Source: Polynucleobacter alcilacus
Lineage (GTDB): Bacteria; Pseudomonadota; Gammaproteobacteria; Burkholderiales; Burkholderiaceae
Assembly (NCBI RefSeq): GCF_018881545.1
Contig: NZ_JACVQD010000001.1
Location: 1,766,776-1,830,775 of the forward strand
Direction: 5' to 3'
Length of the DNA stretch: 64,000 nucleotides
Below the pieces are notes generated by a model that made no database searches, had not been told where the DNA came from, and saw only the letters and a list, made by a program, of their open reading frames with translations. Shown one piece after another: positions 28,006 through 39,628 of the stretch. Position 1 is the first letter of the stretch; each line of letters begins with the position of its first letter. The translations under genes were made by a program, and so were the position numbers.

Positions 28006-28833
28006 TTAGTCGCGCAGCAATTCGTTAATAGCAGTTTTGGCTCTAGTTTGGGCATCCACTTTCTTCACAATGATTGCAGCATACAAACTATATTTGCCGC
28101 AAGCAGAAGGAAGCGAGCCAGGAACCACAACGGAACCTGCTGGTACCCGGCCGTAATGAACCTCACCGGTTTCGCGGTCGTAAATCTTGGTGCTTTGGCC
28201 AATATAGACGCCCATAGAGAGAACTGCATTCTCTTCAATCACCACACCCTCAACTACTTCGGAGCGGGCTCCAATAAAGCAGTTATCTTCAATGATGACG
28301 GGTCCAGCTTGAATCGGCTCCAAAACACCGCCAATACCTACGCCCCCAGAAAGATGCACGTTTTTGCCGATTTGAGCGCAAGAACCCACTGTTGCCCAAG
28401 TGTCTACCATCGTGCCTTCGCCTACATAAGCACCAATATTGACGTAAGAAGGCATTAAAACGACATTTTTGCCAATGAATGAACCGCGGCGAGCTATGGC
28501 AGGGGGAACAACCCGAAAACCACCGGCGGCAAAGTCAGCTGCGGTGTAGTCTTGGAACTTACTGGGAACCTTATCGTAGAACTGGGTGTATCCACCAGCG
28601 CTCATGGGAATGTTATCTTCCAAGCGGAAAGAAAGCAGAACCGCCTTCTTGACCCATTGATTTACCTCCCACTGACCAACACTGCGGCGTTCAGCCACGC
28701 GAATAGTGCCTGCGTTCAGGCCTTCCAAGACGGCATTTACCGCATTACGGACATCTCCCGGAGCGCTATCTGGAGAGAGGTTTGCGCGGTTTTCCCAGGC
28801 TTGTTCAATGATGTTTTGTGGTGATTGGCTCAT
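28006..28833 (-). CDS. dapD: Tetrahydrodipicolinate N-succinyltransferase DapD
   Basis: 275 residues, standard length. An N-terminal helical domain is followed by a left-handed beta-helix of hexapeptide repeats (for example [14 protein letters not shown] and [13 protein letters not shown], about residues 130-200). It transfers succinate from succinyl-CoA to tetrahydrodipicolinate. It is the first gene of a minus-strand run with dapE and prmB and is divergent from smc across about 174 bases that hold both promoters. Confidence 0.96.
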   Translation of the reverse strand: MSQSPQNIIEQAWENRANLSPDSAPGDVRNAVNAVLEGLNAGTIRVAERRSVGQWEVNQWVKKAVLLSFRLEDNIPMSAGGYTQFYDKVPSKFQDYTAADFAAGGFRVVPPAIARRGSFIGKNVVLMPSYVNIGAYVGEGTMVDTWATVGSCAQIGKNVHLSGGVGIGGVLEPIQAGPVIIEDNCFIGARSEVVEGVVIEENAVLSMGVYIGQSTKIYDRETGEVHYGRVPAGSVVVPGSLPSACGKYSLYAAIIVKKVDAQTRAKTAINELLRD

Positions 28834-28932
28834 GCTTTTTAGTTAACTATCAGATTGTTAAGGGATTTTGTCCCTGAAGGTAGATTAATCATTATATAGA
28901 TGGGACAAAAACGCGTCCAAGCCCCCCAAGCT

Positions 28933-28941
28933 TGCTATCAT
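28933..28941 (+). promoter_or_regulatory. Possible extended -10 element of smc
   Basis: TGCTATCAT fits an extended -10 (TGn plus TATCAT) about 67 bases before the smc start, in the dapD-smc divergent region. No good -35 is visible, as is common with extended -10 promoters. Confidence 0.3.
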
Positions 28942-29007
28942 CTTCCCACTCCCGCTTTAATTTTTTATCCCTTTATTTGAACCTCTTTTTTCCCTGCAAA
29001 GTACGCC

Positions 29008-32000
29008 GTGCAACTGAAATCTATCAAACTTTCCGGCTTTAAGTCTTTCGTAGACCCAACCCATTTTGAACTGCCTGGCCAATTAATTGGTGTTGTGGGC
29101 CCTAACGGTTGCGGAAAGTCAAACATCATTGATGCCGTTCGTTGGGTTTTAGGTGAATCCCGCGCTAGCGAGTTGCGTGGCGAATCCATGCAAGACGTCA
29201 TTTTTAATGGCTCAGGCTTACGCAAGCCTTCTGGTCGTGCCAGTGTAGAACTCATTTTTGATAATGCAGATGGACGCGCACAAGGCCAATGGAGTGCTTT
29301 TACTGAATTGGGTGTGAAACGGGTTTTGACGCGTGACGGTAACTCGAGCTATTACGTCAATAACCAAGTAGTGCGTCGTAAAGATATTCAAGATATTTTC
29401 TTGGGCACCGGTATGGGTCCAAGAGGTTACGCCATTATTGGGCAGGGCACGATCAATCGCATCTTGGAGGCGAAGCCAGAAGAACTCCGTGTATTTTTGG
29501 AAGAAGCTGCCGGTGTTTCCAAATACAAAGAGCGTCGCAAAGAAACTGCTTCACGCTTAGAAGATACTGTTGAAAACTTAACTCGCGTGGAAGATATCTT
29601 GCGTGAGCTTGATCAACAGTTAACCCGTTTAGAAAAACAAGCAACCGTAGCAGAGCGTCATGCAGAACTCTCTACGCAAATGAAATCGCAGCAACAGTTG
29701 CTCTGGTTTGTGCGTCAAACTGAAGCCGGCAAAGAGCAGGAGCGCCATGCGAATGGTATCCGTGATACCCAGGTGAGTTTAGAAGAGCAAACCGCCAAAT
29801 TACGGCATGCTGAAGCCGAGCTAGAGACCATGCGTACTCAACAGTACGCCTTACAGGATAAGGTTTCTCAGGCGCAGGGTGATTTATATCAAACCAACTC
29901 TGATGTGAGTCAAGTGGAGTCACAGATTCATTATGTTCAAGAAGCGCGCCAGCGTTTACAACAACAAACACAGGATTTACAAGCGCAGTTACAGCGTTGG
30001 ACTGTTCAAGAAACAGATGCAGCACAAGCACAACGCACAACTGAGCATGAGCTTTCATTAGCGGCTGAAAAAGAGCAAACCCTACTAGCAGATTTAAGTG
30101 GTTTACAAGAGCAAATGCCAAGTCGCGAAGAGGTATATCAAGCCTCAGCCCGTGAACTCAACCTGGCTCGCGAGAGTCTAGCCACTATCGAGCAGCGTTT
30201 AGCCAGTTTAGGCGAACGCATTCGGGCAATGTCTGCACAATCAGATGAGTTAAAGGGTCGTGAGACGCGTTTGACGAGTGAGTTAGATGGAATGCGTAGG
30301 CCAGATGCAGAAGCATTAAAAACGGCGATTGATCGTCAAGTGATGGCTCAGCGTAAGGTTGATGAGGTGAAACAGCGTGCTACTGAGACGCAACAGCGTG
30401 TTCCGGCTGCTGATGAGGCTCGAAATGCTGCACAACAAAAGATTCAAGCCGCAAACCAAGACCTTGCTCAGACTGAAGCGAAGTTAACAGCTCTAACCGC
30501 TTTACAAGCAAGCGTTCAAGCACAAGGCAAGATTGGCCCATGGTTGGAGAGTAAAGGCCTGAAAGAAAGTAAGCGTCTTTGGCAGGAACTGAAGGTGGAG
30601 AGTGGCTGGGAAGCGGCTTTAGAGTCAGTATTACGTGAGCGCTTGGCAGCAGTAAGTGCAAAGAGCGTTCAAGAAACCTTAGCCTTAGCTAATGATGCCC
30701 CTCCAAGCCGTTTAGCTATCTTACTAACTGAGGACATTACCCCGGCGCATACATCAGCACCAGCAGACTTCACCCCATTGTTAAGTCGGGTTCAAAGTGC
30801 GGGCGCCCCCAGATTAACTTCAGTTTTACAAGAGTGGTTAGACAATATCTATATTGCTAGCAGTCTTGAGGATGCATTGCATCGTCGGGAAAAATTACCA
30901 GCTGGTGGTGCTTTTGTAACTCAACATGGTCATTTAGTGAGCCGTGTGGGTGTGCAGTTGTATGCGGCCGACTCAGAGCAAGCAGGGATGTTGGCTCGCG
31001 CTCAAGAAATGGAAAGTCTGGAGAAGCAACTACGCGCACAACAACTCATGCAAAGCGAGTTGAAGAGTGAGCTAGACCAGTGCGTAGCTAACTACCAAGC
31101 AGCGCATCAAGCGGCAGAGCAAGCGCGCCAAAATGCGGAGCATGCAGTACAAGAGTCGCATGGTTTTGAAGTTGAAAGAATGCAGTTGACCCAAGCTGAA
31201 GAGCAATATAGTCAACGTGCCGCACAGATTCAGAGTGAGCTAAGTGAGCTGCGCCAGCAAATGGAGCAAGCTAACTTAAATCAAGAGCAGTCCGCTGCAG
31301 AACTCTTGCAGTCTGAAGAGACTAAGCAAGGTCTGCAAGAAGCATTGCAAGTTTCTCAAGAGAAGTTAGAGATTGCCGCTCAGGCGCGCGATCGTTTACG
31401 TGACTCTCTTCGTACTGCCGAGATGGCTGCCCAAGAAGCTGCATTTGCGACTCGTTCATTACAGCAGCGTATTGCAGATTTACAGCGCGATCAGAGTACC
31501 GCACGTACTCAGATTATGGAGATTCAGGATAAGCATGATTCCGCTACTCAGGAGTTAGAGACTTTAAGTGACGAAGAAGCACAAGATAAATTGCAGGGCT
31601 TATTACTCGCGCGTAGTGCTCGTGAGGCTTCCTTAGCAAATGCGCGTACCGAACAGGACGCTTTATTACATCAGTTGCGCGAGGCCGATGAGGCGCGTAT
31701 GCAACTTGAGCGTAGTTTGCAACCCCTGCGCGACAAAGTGGTTGACTTACAGTTGCGTGAACAGGCTGCCCGTTTGAATTATGAGCAATTTGCGACATTG
31801 TTGACTGATGCCGAAGCGGACTTGATTTCCCTAGAGGCGAATTTCAGTACTGATCTGAAGGTTGGCGCATTGCAAAGTGAAGTCAATAGCTTGAATACCG
31901 AGATTCAATCTTTAGGCCCAGTCAATATGGCTGCGCTTGATGAGTTATCAAGTTCACGTGAGCGCAAACAGTTCTTGGATGCGCAATCTGCCGACTTGAA

Positions 32001-32529
32001 CGAAGCGATGCAGACATTGACTGATGCGATTGCGAAGATTGATACAGAAACACGTGATTTACTGCAGGGCACTTTTGATCAAGTCAATATCCATTTTGGA
32101 AAACTATTCCCAGAACTTTTTGGCGGCGGTCATGCTGAGCTAGTAATGACGGGCGAAGAGATTTTGGATGCGGGCGTGCAGGTAATGGCTCAGCCCCCAG
32201 GCAAGAAAAATACCTCTATCTACCTCCTCTCAGGCGGTGAGAAAGCCCTCACTGCGATTGCTTTGGTGTTCTCACTCTTCCTTCTCAATCCAGCACCGTT
32301 TTGCTTGCTCGATGAGGTTGACGCACCATTGGATGATGCTAATACCTTGCGCTATTCCAAGATGGTTGCCAAAATGTCAGATAAGACACAGTTCGTATTT
32401 ATCTCTCATAACAAGATCACCATGGAAATTGCCCATCAGCTCATTGGCGTCACTATGCAGGAGCAGGGAGTATCCCGTATTGTTGCGGTGGATATTACTT
32501 CAGCTGTTTCGATGGTGGAGGCCGCTTAA
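29008..32529 (+). CDS. smc: Chromosome segregation ATPase SMC
   Basis: 1173 residues, full length. Head domain N-half with Walker A GPNGCGKSN (about residue 32), long coiled coils (about 170-500 and 670-1000) around a hinge (about 510-650), then the C-half head with signature LSGGEKALTAIALVFSLF and Walker B/D-loop LLDEVDAPLDDANT. SMC compacts and separates chromosomes with ScpA and ScpB, not seen here. The start is GTG. Abundant Gln and Ala in the arms reflect the coiled coils. zipA follows with no gap. Confidence 0.96.
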   Translation: MQLKSIKLSGFKSFVDPTHFELPGQLIGVVGPNGCGKSNIIDAVRWVLGESRASELRGESMQDVIFNGSGLRKPSGRASVELIFDNADGRAQGQWSAFTELGVKRVLTRDGNSSYYVNNQVVRRKDIQDIFLGTGMGPRGYAIIGQGTINRILEAKPEELRVFLEEAAGVSKYKERRKETASRLEDTVENLTRVEDILRELDQQLTRLEKQATVAERHAELSTQMKSQQQLLWFVRQTEAGKEQERHANGIRDTQVSLEEQTAKLRHAEAELETMRTQQYALQDKVSQAQGDLYQTNSDVSQVESQIHYVQEARQRLQQQTQDLQAQLQRWTVQETDAAQAQRTTEHELSLAAEKEQTLLADLSGLQEQMPSREEVYQASARELNLARESLATIEQRLASLGERIRAMSAQSDELKGRETRLTSELDGMRRPDAEALKTAIDRQVMAQRKVDEVKQRATETQQRVPAADEARNAAQQKIQAANQDLAQTEAKLTALTALQASVQAQGKIGPWLESKGLKESKRLWQELKVESGWEAALESVLRERLAAVSAKSVQETLALANDAPPSRLAILLTEDITPAHTSAPADFTPLLSRVQSAGAPRLTSVLQEWLDNIYIASSLEDALHRREKLPAGGAFVTQHGHLVSRVGVQLYAADSEQAGMLARAQEMESLEKQLRAQQLMQSELKSELDQCVANYQAAHQAAEQARQNAEHAVQESHGFEVERMQLTQAEEQYSQRAAQIQSELSELRQQMEQANLNQEQSAAELLQSEETKQGLQEALQVSQEKLEIAAQARDRLRDSLRTAEMAAQEAAFATRSLQQRIADLQRDQSTARTQIMEIQDKHDSATQELETLSDEEAQDKLQGLLLARSAREASLANARTEQDALLHQLREADEARMQLERSLQPLRDKVVDLQLREQAARLNYEQFATLLTDAEADLISLEANFSTDLKVGALQSEVNSLNTEIQSLGPVNMAALDELSSSRERKQFLDAQSADLNEAMQTLTDAIAKIDTETRDLLQGTFDQVNIHFGKLFPELFGGGHAELVMTGEEILDAGVQVMAQPPGKKNTSIYLLSGGEKALTAIALVFSLFLLNPAPFCLLDEVDAPLDDANTLRYSKMVAKMSDKTQFVFISHNKITMEIAHQLIGVTMQEQGVSRIVAVDITSAVSMVEAA

Positions 32530-33600
32530 GTGTACGTAGAACAAATCATGACGATGTTGGGCTTGTCTGATTTGCAGTTCGCTTTGGCTGTAATTGGGTT
32601 ACTCATTTTGATATTAGTTGCTGTTCTGAATTTCAAATACGCTCGTGCGCGTCGTAAAGCAAGAGCGCAAGGGCAATTTGCTGATGACCGCTTTGGGCGT
32701 GAACCCAGTTTTGCTCAAGGCCTTACTGATCCCGATATCTCCGAACGCGCTGAGCCGAGTTTTGGGGACATCCCAGTAACATATTCACCATCAGAGAAGT
32801 TTGTGATTGATCCCCGGATTGATTGCGTGATTGCACTACGCTTTGATCAAAGTATCTCTGGAGCAGAAATCCTCGAAGAAATGAATGATTGGACAGCTTC
32901 TCAGGTGCAATCAACTGCTAGATGGATGTGCGAAGGTTTAAATGCGGATATTGATGCGGCTGAAGATTGGGAAGAGTTAAGGTCTGATTCGGACTACACA
33001 GAGTTGCAATTAGCGATTCAATTGGCTAGTCGGCGGGGACCTATAGGCGTCCTGGAGTTGTCTGACTTTTGTTCGCGTGCCCAAGCATTAGCTGAAACCT
33101 TGGGCTCTCAAATTGATATGCCAAGCGTCAATACCATGTTGGAGAGCGCTAAAGAGTTAGATGTCATGGCAGCCGATAGCGATATTCAGTTAAGCATTAA
33201 TGTTCTATTTGATGAGCCATGTCCCTGGGGTAATTTTGATGCCCTGATGCGTCAGCGCAGTTTCAAGTTGGCAAGCAATGGCCGGCAATATGAGTTTTAT
33301 AACAATGGCACACTCATCTTTAATACCGCTGACCTAGATCCCAATAAGCCAGTGAAGCAATTTACCTTATTACTTGAAGTTCCTTTACTAGCTCAGGAGG
33401 AACGTGCTTTTGAAAGAATGCTGGATGAAGGTGTTGAGATTGCTCAAGCAGCACATGGGCGCTTGGTTGATGATAATGGCATTAATTTGAGTGGAGCTGC
33501 CGTAATTAGTATTCGGCAGCATCTTGATGTTCTCTATGCCAACCTTGAGAAGTCTGGCGTTCCTGCTGGATCTTCTACAGCTAGCAGACTATTTAGCTAG
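32530..33600 (+). CDS. zipA: Cell division protein ZipA homologue
   Basis: 356 residues. An N-terminal membrane helix (about residues 16-34) is followed by a basic patch (RARRKARAQ), a short linker and a ZipA C-terminal FtsZ-binding domain (about 200-340). ZipA tethers FtsZ to the membrane. The GTG start directly abuts the smc stop and has a GGAGG eight bases upstream inside smc, which supports it over the ATG at 32548. The smc-zipA-ligA order is usual in betaproteobacteria. Confidence 0.88.
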   Translation: MYVEQIMTMLGLSDLQFALAVIGLLILILVAVLNFKYARARRKARAQGQFADDRFGREPSFAQGLTDPDISERAEPSFGDIPVTYSPSEKFVIDPRIDCVIALRFDQSISGAEILEEMNDWTASQVQSTARWMCEGLNADIDAAEDWEELRSDSDYTELQLAIQLASRRGPIGVLELSDFCSRAQALAETLGSQIDMPSVNTMLESAKELDVMAADSDIQLSINVLFDEPCPWGNFDALMRQRSFKLASNGRQYEFYNNGTLIFNTADLDPNKPVKQFTLLLEVPLLAQEERAFERMLDEGVEIAQAAHGRLVDDNGINLSGAAVISIRQHLDVLYANLEKSGVPAGSSTASRLFS

Positions 33601-35622
<2,022 letters not shown>

Positions 35623-35729
35623 TTGGATTTACTCTCCTATTAGGTCTGTTGTAAGTAATTTCTTACTATAGAATCAGGTGGGAAAATAAAGATCCTCTCA
35701 TTATCATTTTTTGTTTGAGAGTATTTTCA

Positions 35730-36263
35730 ATGCAAAACCCCCATAATTTCTTTAACTCAATTATTGATCCTGCGCGATATAAAAATATCGATGACCTTAC
35801 CTTAATTTTCGGCGATAGAGTAAGCCGGATTATGGAGTCGGATAATCCCTATCAAAGATCAAATATGTTGGGGCATATTACCGCTAGCGGGCTGGTGATA
35901 AATAATGGGAAAGTATTGTTAATTTGGCATCCCCACATCAGGTGTTGGCTTCAACCAGGCGGCCATATTGACGAGGGAGAATCACCAGTTCATGCAGCCA
36001 TTAGGGAAGTATATGAGGAGACGGGTCTTGTTTGTACTTTAGACTCCACTAACCTCGATCCGATTGATATTGATATTCATGAAATACGCGAGAACCCAAA
36101 AAAACATGAGGGCGCCCATCTTCATATCGACCTTTTATACCAACTAAACGTTGTAGAGATAGAAAAATCCTCAGAAGATATTCTATGTAATTGGTTTGCG
36201 TTCGAAGAGGTCAGTTGCGCTCGTATTCTCCGAGCCTTATCCAAACTACATTTCACGGCTTAA
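35730..36263 (+). CDS. NUDIX hydrolase
   Basis: About 177 residues from the ATG at 35730; a TTG five codons earlier is possible. The NUDIX box is complete: GGHIDEGE, seven residues, then REVYEETGL (about residues 77-100). A short N-terminal helical region precedes it. NUDIX enzymes cleave nucleoside diphosphates linked to another moiety; the substrate is not predictable here. It lies 100 bases after ligA, and a weak hairpin (CTCTCA/TGAGAG) separates them. It marks the left edge of the accessory region. Confidence 0.87.
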   Translation: MQNPHNFFNSIIDPARYKNIDDLTLIFGDRVSRIMESDNPYQRSNMLGHITASGLVINNGKVLLIWHPHIRCWLQPGGHIDEGESPVHAAIREVYEETGLVCTLDSTNLDPIDIDIHEIRENPKKHEGAHLHIDLLYQLNVVEIEKSSEDILCNWFAFEEVSCARILRALSKLHFTA

Positions 36264-36301
36264 AATACGTTTAGACGATATAGCTATTGAGAATCTAAAT
36301 A

Positions 36302-36910
36302 ATGAAACCCATTTTGTATTCATACCGGAGATGCCCCTATGCTATGAGGGCGCGCATGGCTTTGAAATACGCGGGTATTGAGCTTGAACATCGGGAGATA
36401 GACTTAAGAAATAAGCCCCAATCGATGTTGTTAGCTTCACCCAAGGGGACTGTACCCGTGTTGTGCGTCGATGGAATCGTCTTAGAACAAAGTCTGGAAA
36501 TTATGCAGTGGGCATTAGGAAAGTCTGATCCAGATGGTTGGGGTCTGGTAGATCACTCCATCGCACAGACATGGATAGAAAAAAATGATGGTCCATTTAA
36601 GATCTTATTGGACCAATACAAATATCCAAACAGATACCTAGATCTTCAGTCAGAAAAAGTTTTGAGCGCCGTAAATGACTTGATGCTCATCCCCATGGAG
36701 ACTTCCTTACAGGATAGTCAGTATTTATTGGGCAGCAAAATGACTTGGGTAGATGTCGCTATTTTTCCCTTCATTAGGCAGTTTGCGATGGTTCAACCCG
36801 AAACATTTAATACATTGCCATTTCCATTGACTAAAAAATGGTTAGATAAACAGATTGAATCAGCATTATTTCTTTCGGTGATGGATAAATACCCGACCTG
36901 GAGTGATTGA
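36302..36910 (+). CDS. Glutathione S-transferase-like protein
   Basis: 202 residues. A thioredoxin-fold N-terminal domain begins MKPILYSYRRCPYAMRARMA, with a single Cys11 followed by Pro-Tyr as in glutaredoxin-2/GST-type proteins. The cis-Pro segment KGTVPVL and the glutathione-contacting LEQSLEI come next, then an all-helical C-terminal domain. Function is probably glutathione-dependent conjugation or reduction. It starts 38 bases after the NUDIX gene and converges on the FAD oxidase gene. Confidence 0.85.
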   Translation: MKPILYSYRRCPYAMRARMALKYAGIELEHREIDLRNKPQSMLLASPKGTVPVLCVDGIVLEQSLEIMQWALGKSDPDGWGLVDHSIAQTWIEKNDGPFKILLDQYKYPNRYLDLQSEKVLSAVNDLMLIPMETSLQDSQYLLGSKMTWVDVAIFPFIRQFAMVQPETFNTLPFPLTKKWLDKQIESALFLSVMDKYPTWSD

Positions 36911-36947
36911 GTAAGGTAATTAGAGTGGATTCAGCCTTTTTGCTAGT

Positions 36948-38048
36948 TTATTTAAGGCCAAAAAATGCATTTGCTTCATCAATCATTGAATCGTATTCGT
37001 TCAGGTTGGGCTTATCGGGGCTACCGCCTTCAATAAAGGTGCCCCCAATGACCCCAATATCCTGTGGTGCAGAATCCGGTAAATGCTTAGGGAAAATATA
37101 AAAAGACCGTTTTACTTTTTGATGTGCTTCTGTTTTACCTTCACCAAAGTAAACCAAAATCATGTAGTTCATATTTTCGGGAACTTGATTTTTAAGCATG
37201 ATCAGATGGCCCTGAACGGGAACAAGGGTGGTGTCATTGGCTAATTCAACAGCACCAAGCCCGCTACAGTTAAAAATAAACTGTTGTTCTAGCTGATCAA
37301 ATGAGGTAATTTTCCCGAGGATAATTTTGATGTGATGCGCGTTGATGAATTCATGTAATTCAGCCATGAGTAAGGCCGTATTCATAAAGATACCATCGTC
37401 ATATACCACCATCATGCGGCTGGTACCATTACCAAAATCCAAAATCACTTCTTTGGCTGGATTCATAACCTTACCAACATAGGCCTCCAGCCCAGAATCT
37501 TCTCGACTATTGAAGTAGCTAGGAACTAAGCGAGCCCCTTGCTTGAAGTCATCATTTTTGTTTCTGGCTACACCATCATAAAAGCGATAAGCATCAATCC
37601 CAATTTGATCAATGATGGGCTGCATAGCGTGATCGTTATCCATCGAGACAGGTGCCAATAAGCCGCCAGCATAGTGAGAGGCTAAGCAGTCTATTTTTTC
37701 AGCATAGATAGTGATATTGCTATAGCCTCGTTTAACTAAATCATAGGCAGTAAATAGTCCGACTAAGCCGGCTCCAATAATGGCAATGGGAGTAGATTGA
37801 TCGGATAACTCTTTTGCAAGTGGTGAATCAATTAATAATGAATTGACATACTTGGTAGATCCTGGTCCAAGGGTCCAGCCACCGCCACCATGACCATAAT
37901 TATGTGCAATCACTTTGCTATTTTTTTGCTCAATACTTAGGTTTGGCATGCCGTGCTTCATGGGGCGATAGCATAGAATTTTCTCACCCAGATTTGCCTG
38001 CTCAAATACTGGTGGAATAATGTTTCTGACTTCGGTCGGTTCGGTCAT
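36948..38048 (-). CDS. FAD-dependent D-amino-acid-oxidase-like protein with permuted domain order
   Basis: 366 residues. The Rossmann FAD motif (IAIIGAGLVGLFTAYDL, Gly92-Gly97) comes unusually late. Before it, residues 25-64 carry CYRPM...HNYGHGGGGWTLGPG, which in D-amino-acid oxidases is the C-terminal segment with the substrate-binding Arg (here Arg28) and the GHGGxG FAD helix. The middle follows DAO order: ASHYAGGLLAP, FNCSGLGA (about 259-266), PVQGHLIML (277-285), and IGVIGGTFIEGG (331-342). The chain then stops just where the RPxR segment would normally follow. It probably oxidises a D-amino acid or related amine in the cytoplasm. The permutation is read from motif order. Confidence 0.85.
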   Translation of the reverse strand: MTEPTEVRNIIPPVFEQANLGEKILCYRPMKHGMPNLSIEQKNSKVIAHNYGHGGGGWTLGPGSTKYVNSLLIDSPLAKELSDQSTPIAIIGAGLVGLFTAYDLVKRGYSNITIYAEKIDCLASHYAGGLLAPVSMDNDHAMQPIIDQIGIDAYRFYDGVARNKNDDFKQGARLVPSYFNSREDSGLEAYVGKVMNPAKEVILDFGNGTSRMMVVYDDGIFMNTALLMAELHEFINAHHIKIILGKITSFDQLEQQFIFNCSGLGAVELANDTTLVPVQGHLIMLKNQVPENMNYMILVYFGEGKTEAHQKVKRSFYIFPKHLPDSAPQDIGVIGGTFIEGGSPDKPNLNEYDSMIDEANAFFGLK

Positions 38049-38089
38049 ATGGGGCCCTGGTTTTTTATGGCAACTACTTTAATTAGAAA

Positions 38090-38965
38090 ATGATCTTATT
38101 ATTGAATGACATCGCTATGACGGTGTCTCTTCAAGGCTGCAAAAGCATTATGCCTTCTCAGCTTTACGTATATCTGCTATATTTCTTAAAGCCCATGTTC
38201 ACTATTCCATTCACTCTCCTACTAGTTCTGGCAACATTTCTTGCTGGCGCGCTGATTATATTTTTCCTAGTTCAAAAATACCTTTCATTTTTAACTATTG
38301 AAGACACTAGTCACGCGACGATTTTTTCATTTGCTATAGGAACTGTTTTTGGACTGACCTTAGCATTTATTACTGTATCGACCTGGCAGAACTACAACCG
38401 CCTCAATTCAATAGTGATGCAGGAGGCTACAAATCTGACTACCATCTATAGATCCTTAGATGCTTTTCAGCCCGCACTCAGAGATCAAGGCACTCAACTA
38501 ATAACAAGTTATGTTGAGAAAGTCATTACAAAAGAATGGCCGCTGATGGCTAAAAGCCAATTTAACGATCAATACTTCGCTGATTTTCATCAATTCCAGT
38601 TATTGATGCTGCGTCATAATCCTGCGAATAACGCCGAGTTAATTGCCCAGCAGGAGGAGCTGAGGTTGATATCTGAATACTATAAGCTCCGTATAGAACG
38701 AATCACTACCTCAAAAGCAGCTTTAGATTATTCGATGACTCTGACTTTGTGCTTGGGTGCATTTATCTTTATTTTGTATCATTCTTTATATGCGATGCCT
38801 AAACGGCGAGATCATATACTGATGATCTCATTGCTGGCAATCTCGCTAGGCTTGATTTATTTTCTTATAGTGTGCCACAACACTCCATTCTCTGGTCCCA
38901 ATGCTATTCAACCAGATGAGTTAAACAGAATCCTAGAATTATGGAAGATCGATTCACTAAAGTAA
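38090..38965 (+). CDS. DUF4239-type (bestrophin-like) membrane protein
   Basis: Up to 291 residues. Two hydrophobic helices lie near residues 40-65 and 76-100, and two near 215-235 and 243-262. A soluble region between them (about 105-205) holds charged helices (EATNLTTIYRSLDAFQPALRD). This four-helix pattern is typical of DUF4239 proteins, which are annotated as bestrophin-like and may be anion channels; function is unproven. The start is uncertain: ATGs at 38090, 38150 (MPSQLYVYL) and 38195 (MFTIPFTLLL) are all possible. The gene is divergent from the FAD oxidase. Confidence 0.72.
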   Translation: MILLLNDIAMTVSLQGCKSIMPSQLYVYLLYFLKPMFTIPFTLLLVLATFLAGALIIFFLVQKYLSFLTIEDTSHATIFSFAIGTVFGLTLAFITVSTWQNYNRLNSIVMQEATNLTTIYRSLDAFQPALRDQGTQLITSYVEKVITKEWPLMAKSQFNDQYFADFHQFQLLMLRHNPANNAELIAQQEELRLISEYYKLRIERITTSKAALDYSMTLTLCLGAFIFILYHSLYAMPKRRDHILMISLLAISLGLIYFLIVCHNTPFSGPNAIQPDELNRILELWKIDSLK

Positions 38966-39055
38966 TCTCAATAAGGTAATCTCATTAGGGGCTTAATATT
39001 GAGCATTGTTTTAGTAAGTTATTTAACCATCAAATCATTTATTTGAAAGGCTTGT

Positions 39056-39607
39056 ATGGAAAAGATGCATTTCACTAGCATGGACGAAGGAACTGTTACC
39101 GATTTTGAGGTAATGAAAAAGGTTCACGAGCACACATTAGCAAATTTACCTGATCAACTCTTCGCCCTTCTAGAAAATCTTTCTAAAGATACGGCCTACA
39201 ACATTACTCGCAAAGAGCATTGTCTTCAGGCTGCTACTAGGGCATTGCGCGACGGAAAAGATGAAGAATATCTTGTCGTGACTCTATTTCATGATATTGC
39301 TGAGCCTTTAGGACCATTTAACCATGGGGAGGTGATTGCATCGATCTTGCATCCATTCATATCCAGGAATAATTATTGGATGTTGATCCAGCATGGTTTA
39401 TTTCAGACCTATTTTTATGGCGATAAGTTAGGTCTAGATCCGAATGCACGTGATCAGTACAAGTCTGACCCTGCATATGAGCAAACAGTAGAGTTCTGCG
39501 CCAAATATGATGAAATCTCTTTCGATCCCAATTACAAAAGCGAACCTTTATCGACATTTGATCCTATGGTCAGACGGGTTTTAAAGAAGAAATGGGTTGC
39601 ACCCTAA
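39056..39607 (+). CDS. HD-domain protein, MIOX/PhnZ-like diiron oxygenase candidate
   Basis: 183 residues. An HD fold shows His55, His79-Asp80 (TLFHDIAE), His90 (FNHGEV), His113 (IQHGLF) and Asp152 (KYDEISFD). This His/His-Asp/His/His/Asp series is the ligand set of mixed-valent diiron oxygenases such as inositol oxygenase and PhnZ. Plain phosphohydrolases of the HD family share part of it. A GAAAGG ribosome site precedes the ATG. It sits 21 bases upstream of a glycerophosphodiesterase, so its substrate may be a polyol or a phosphorus compound; that is inference. Confidence 0.7.
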   Translation: MEKMHFTSMDEGTVTDFEVMKKVHEHTLANLPDQLFALLENLSKDTAYNITRKEHCLQAATRALRDGKDEEYLVVTLFHDIAEPLGPFNHGEVIASILHPFISRNNYWMLIQHGLFQTYFYGDKLGLDPNARDQYKSDPAYEQTVEFCAKYDEISFDPNYKSEPLSTFDPMVRRVLKKKWVAP

Positions 39608-39628
39608 ATTGCACTGAGTACGAGCAAA

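Noticed and set aside
29672-30121. Open frame of 149 codons antisense to smc
   Set aside because: A shadow of the coiled-coil coding sequence; the composition is a complement artefact of Gln/Ala-rich codons.
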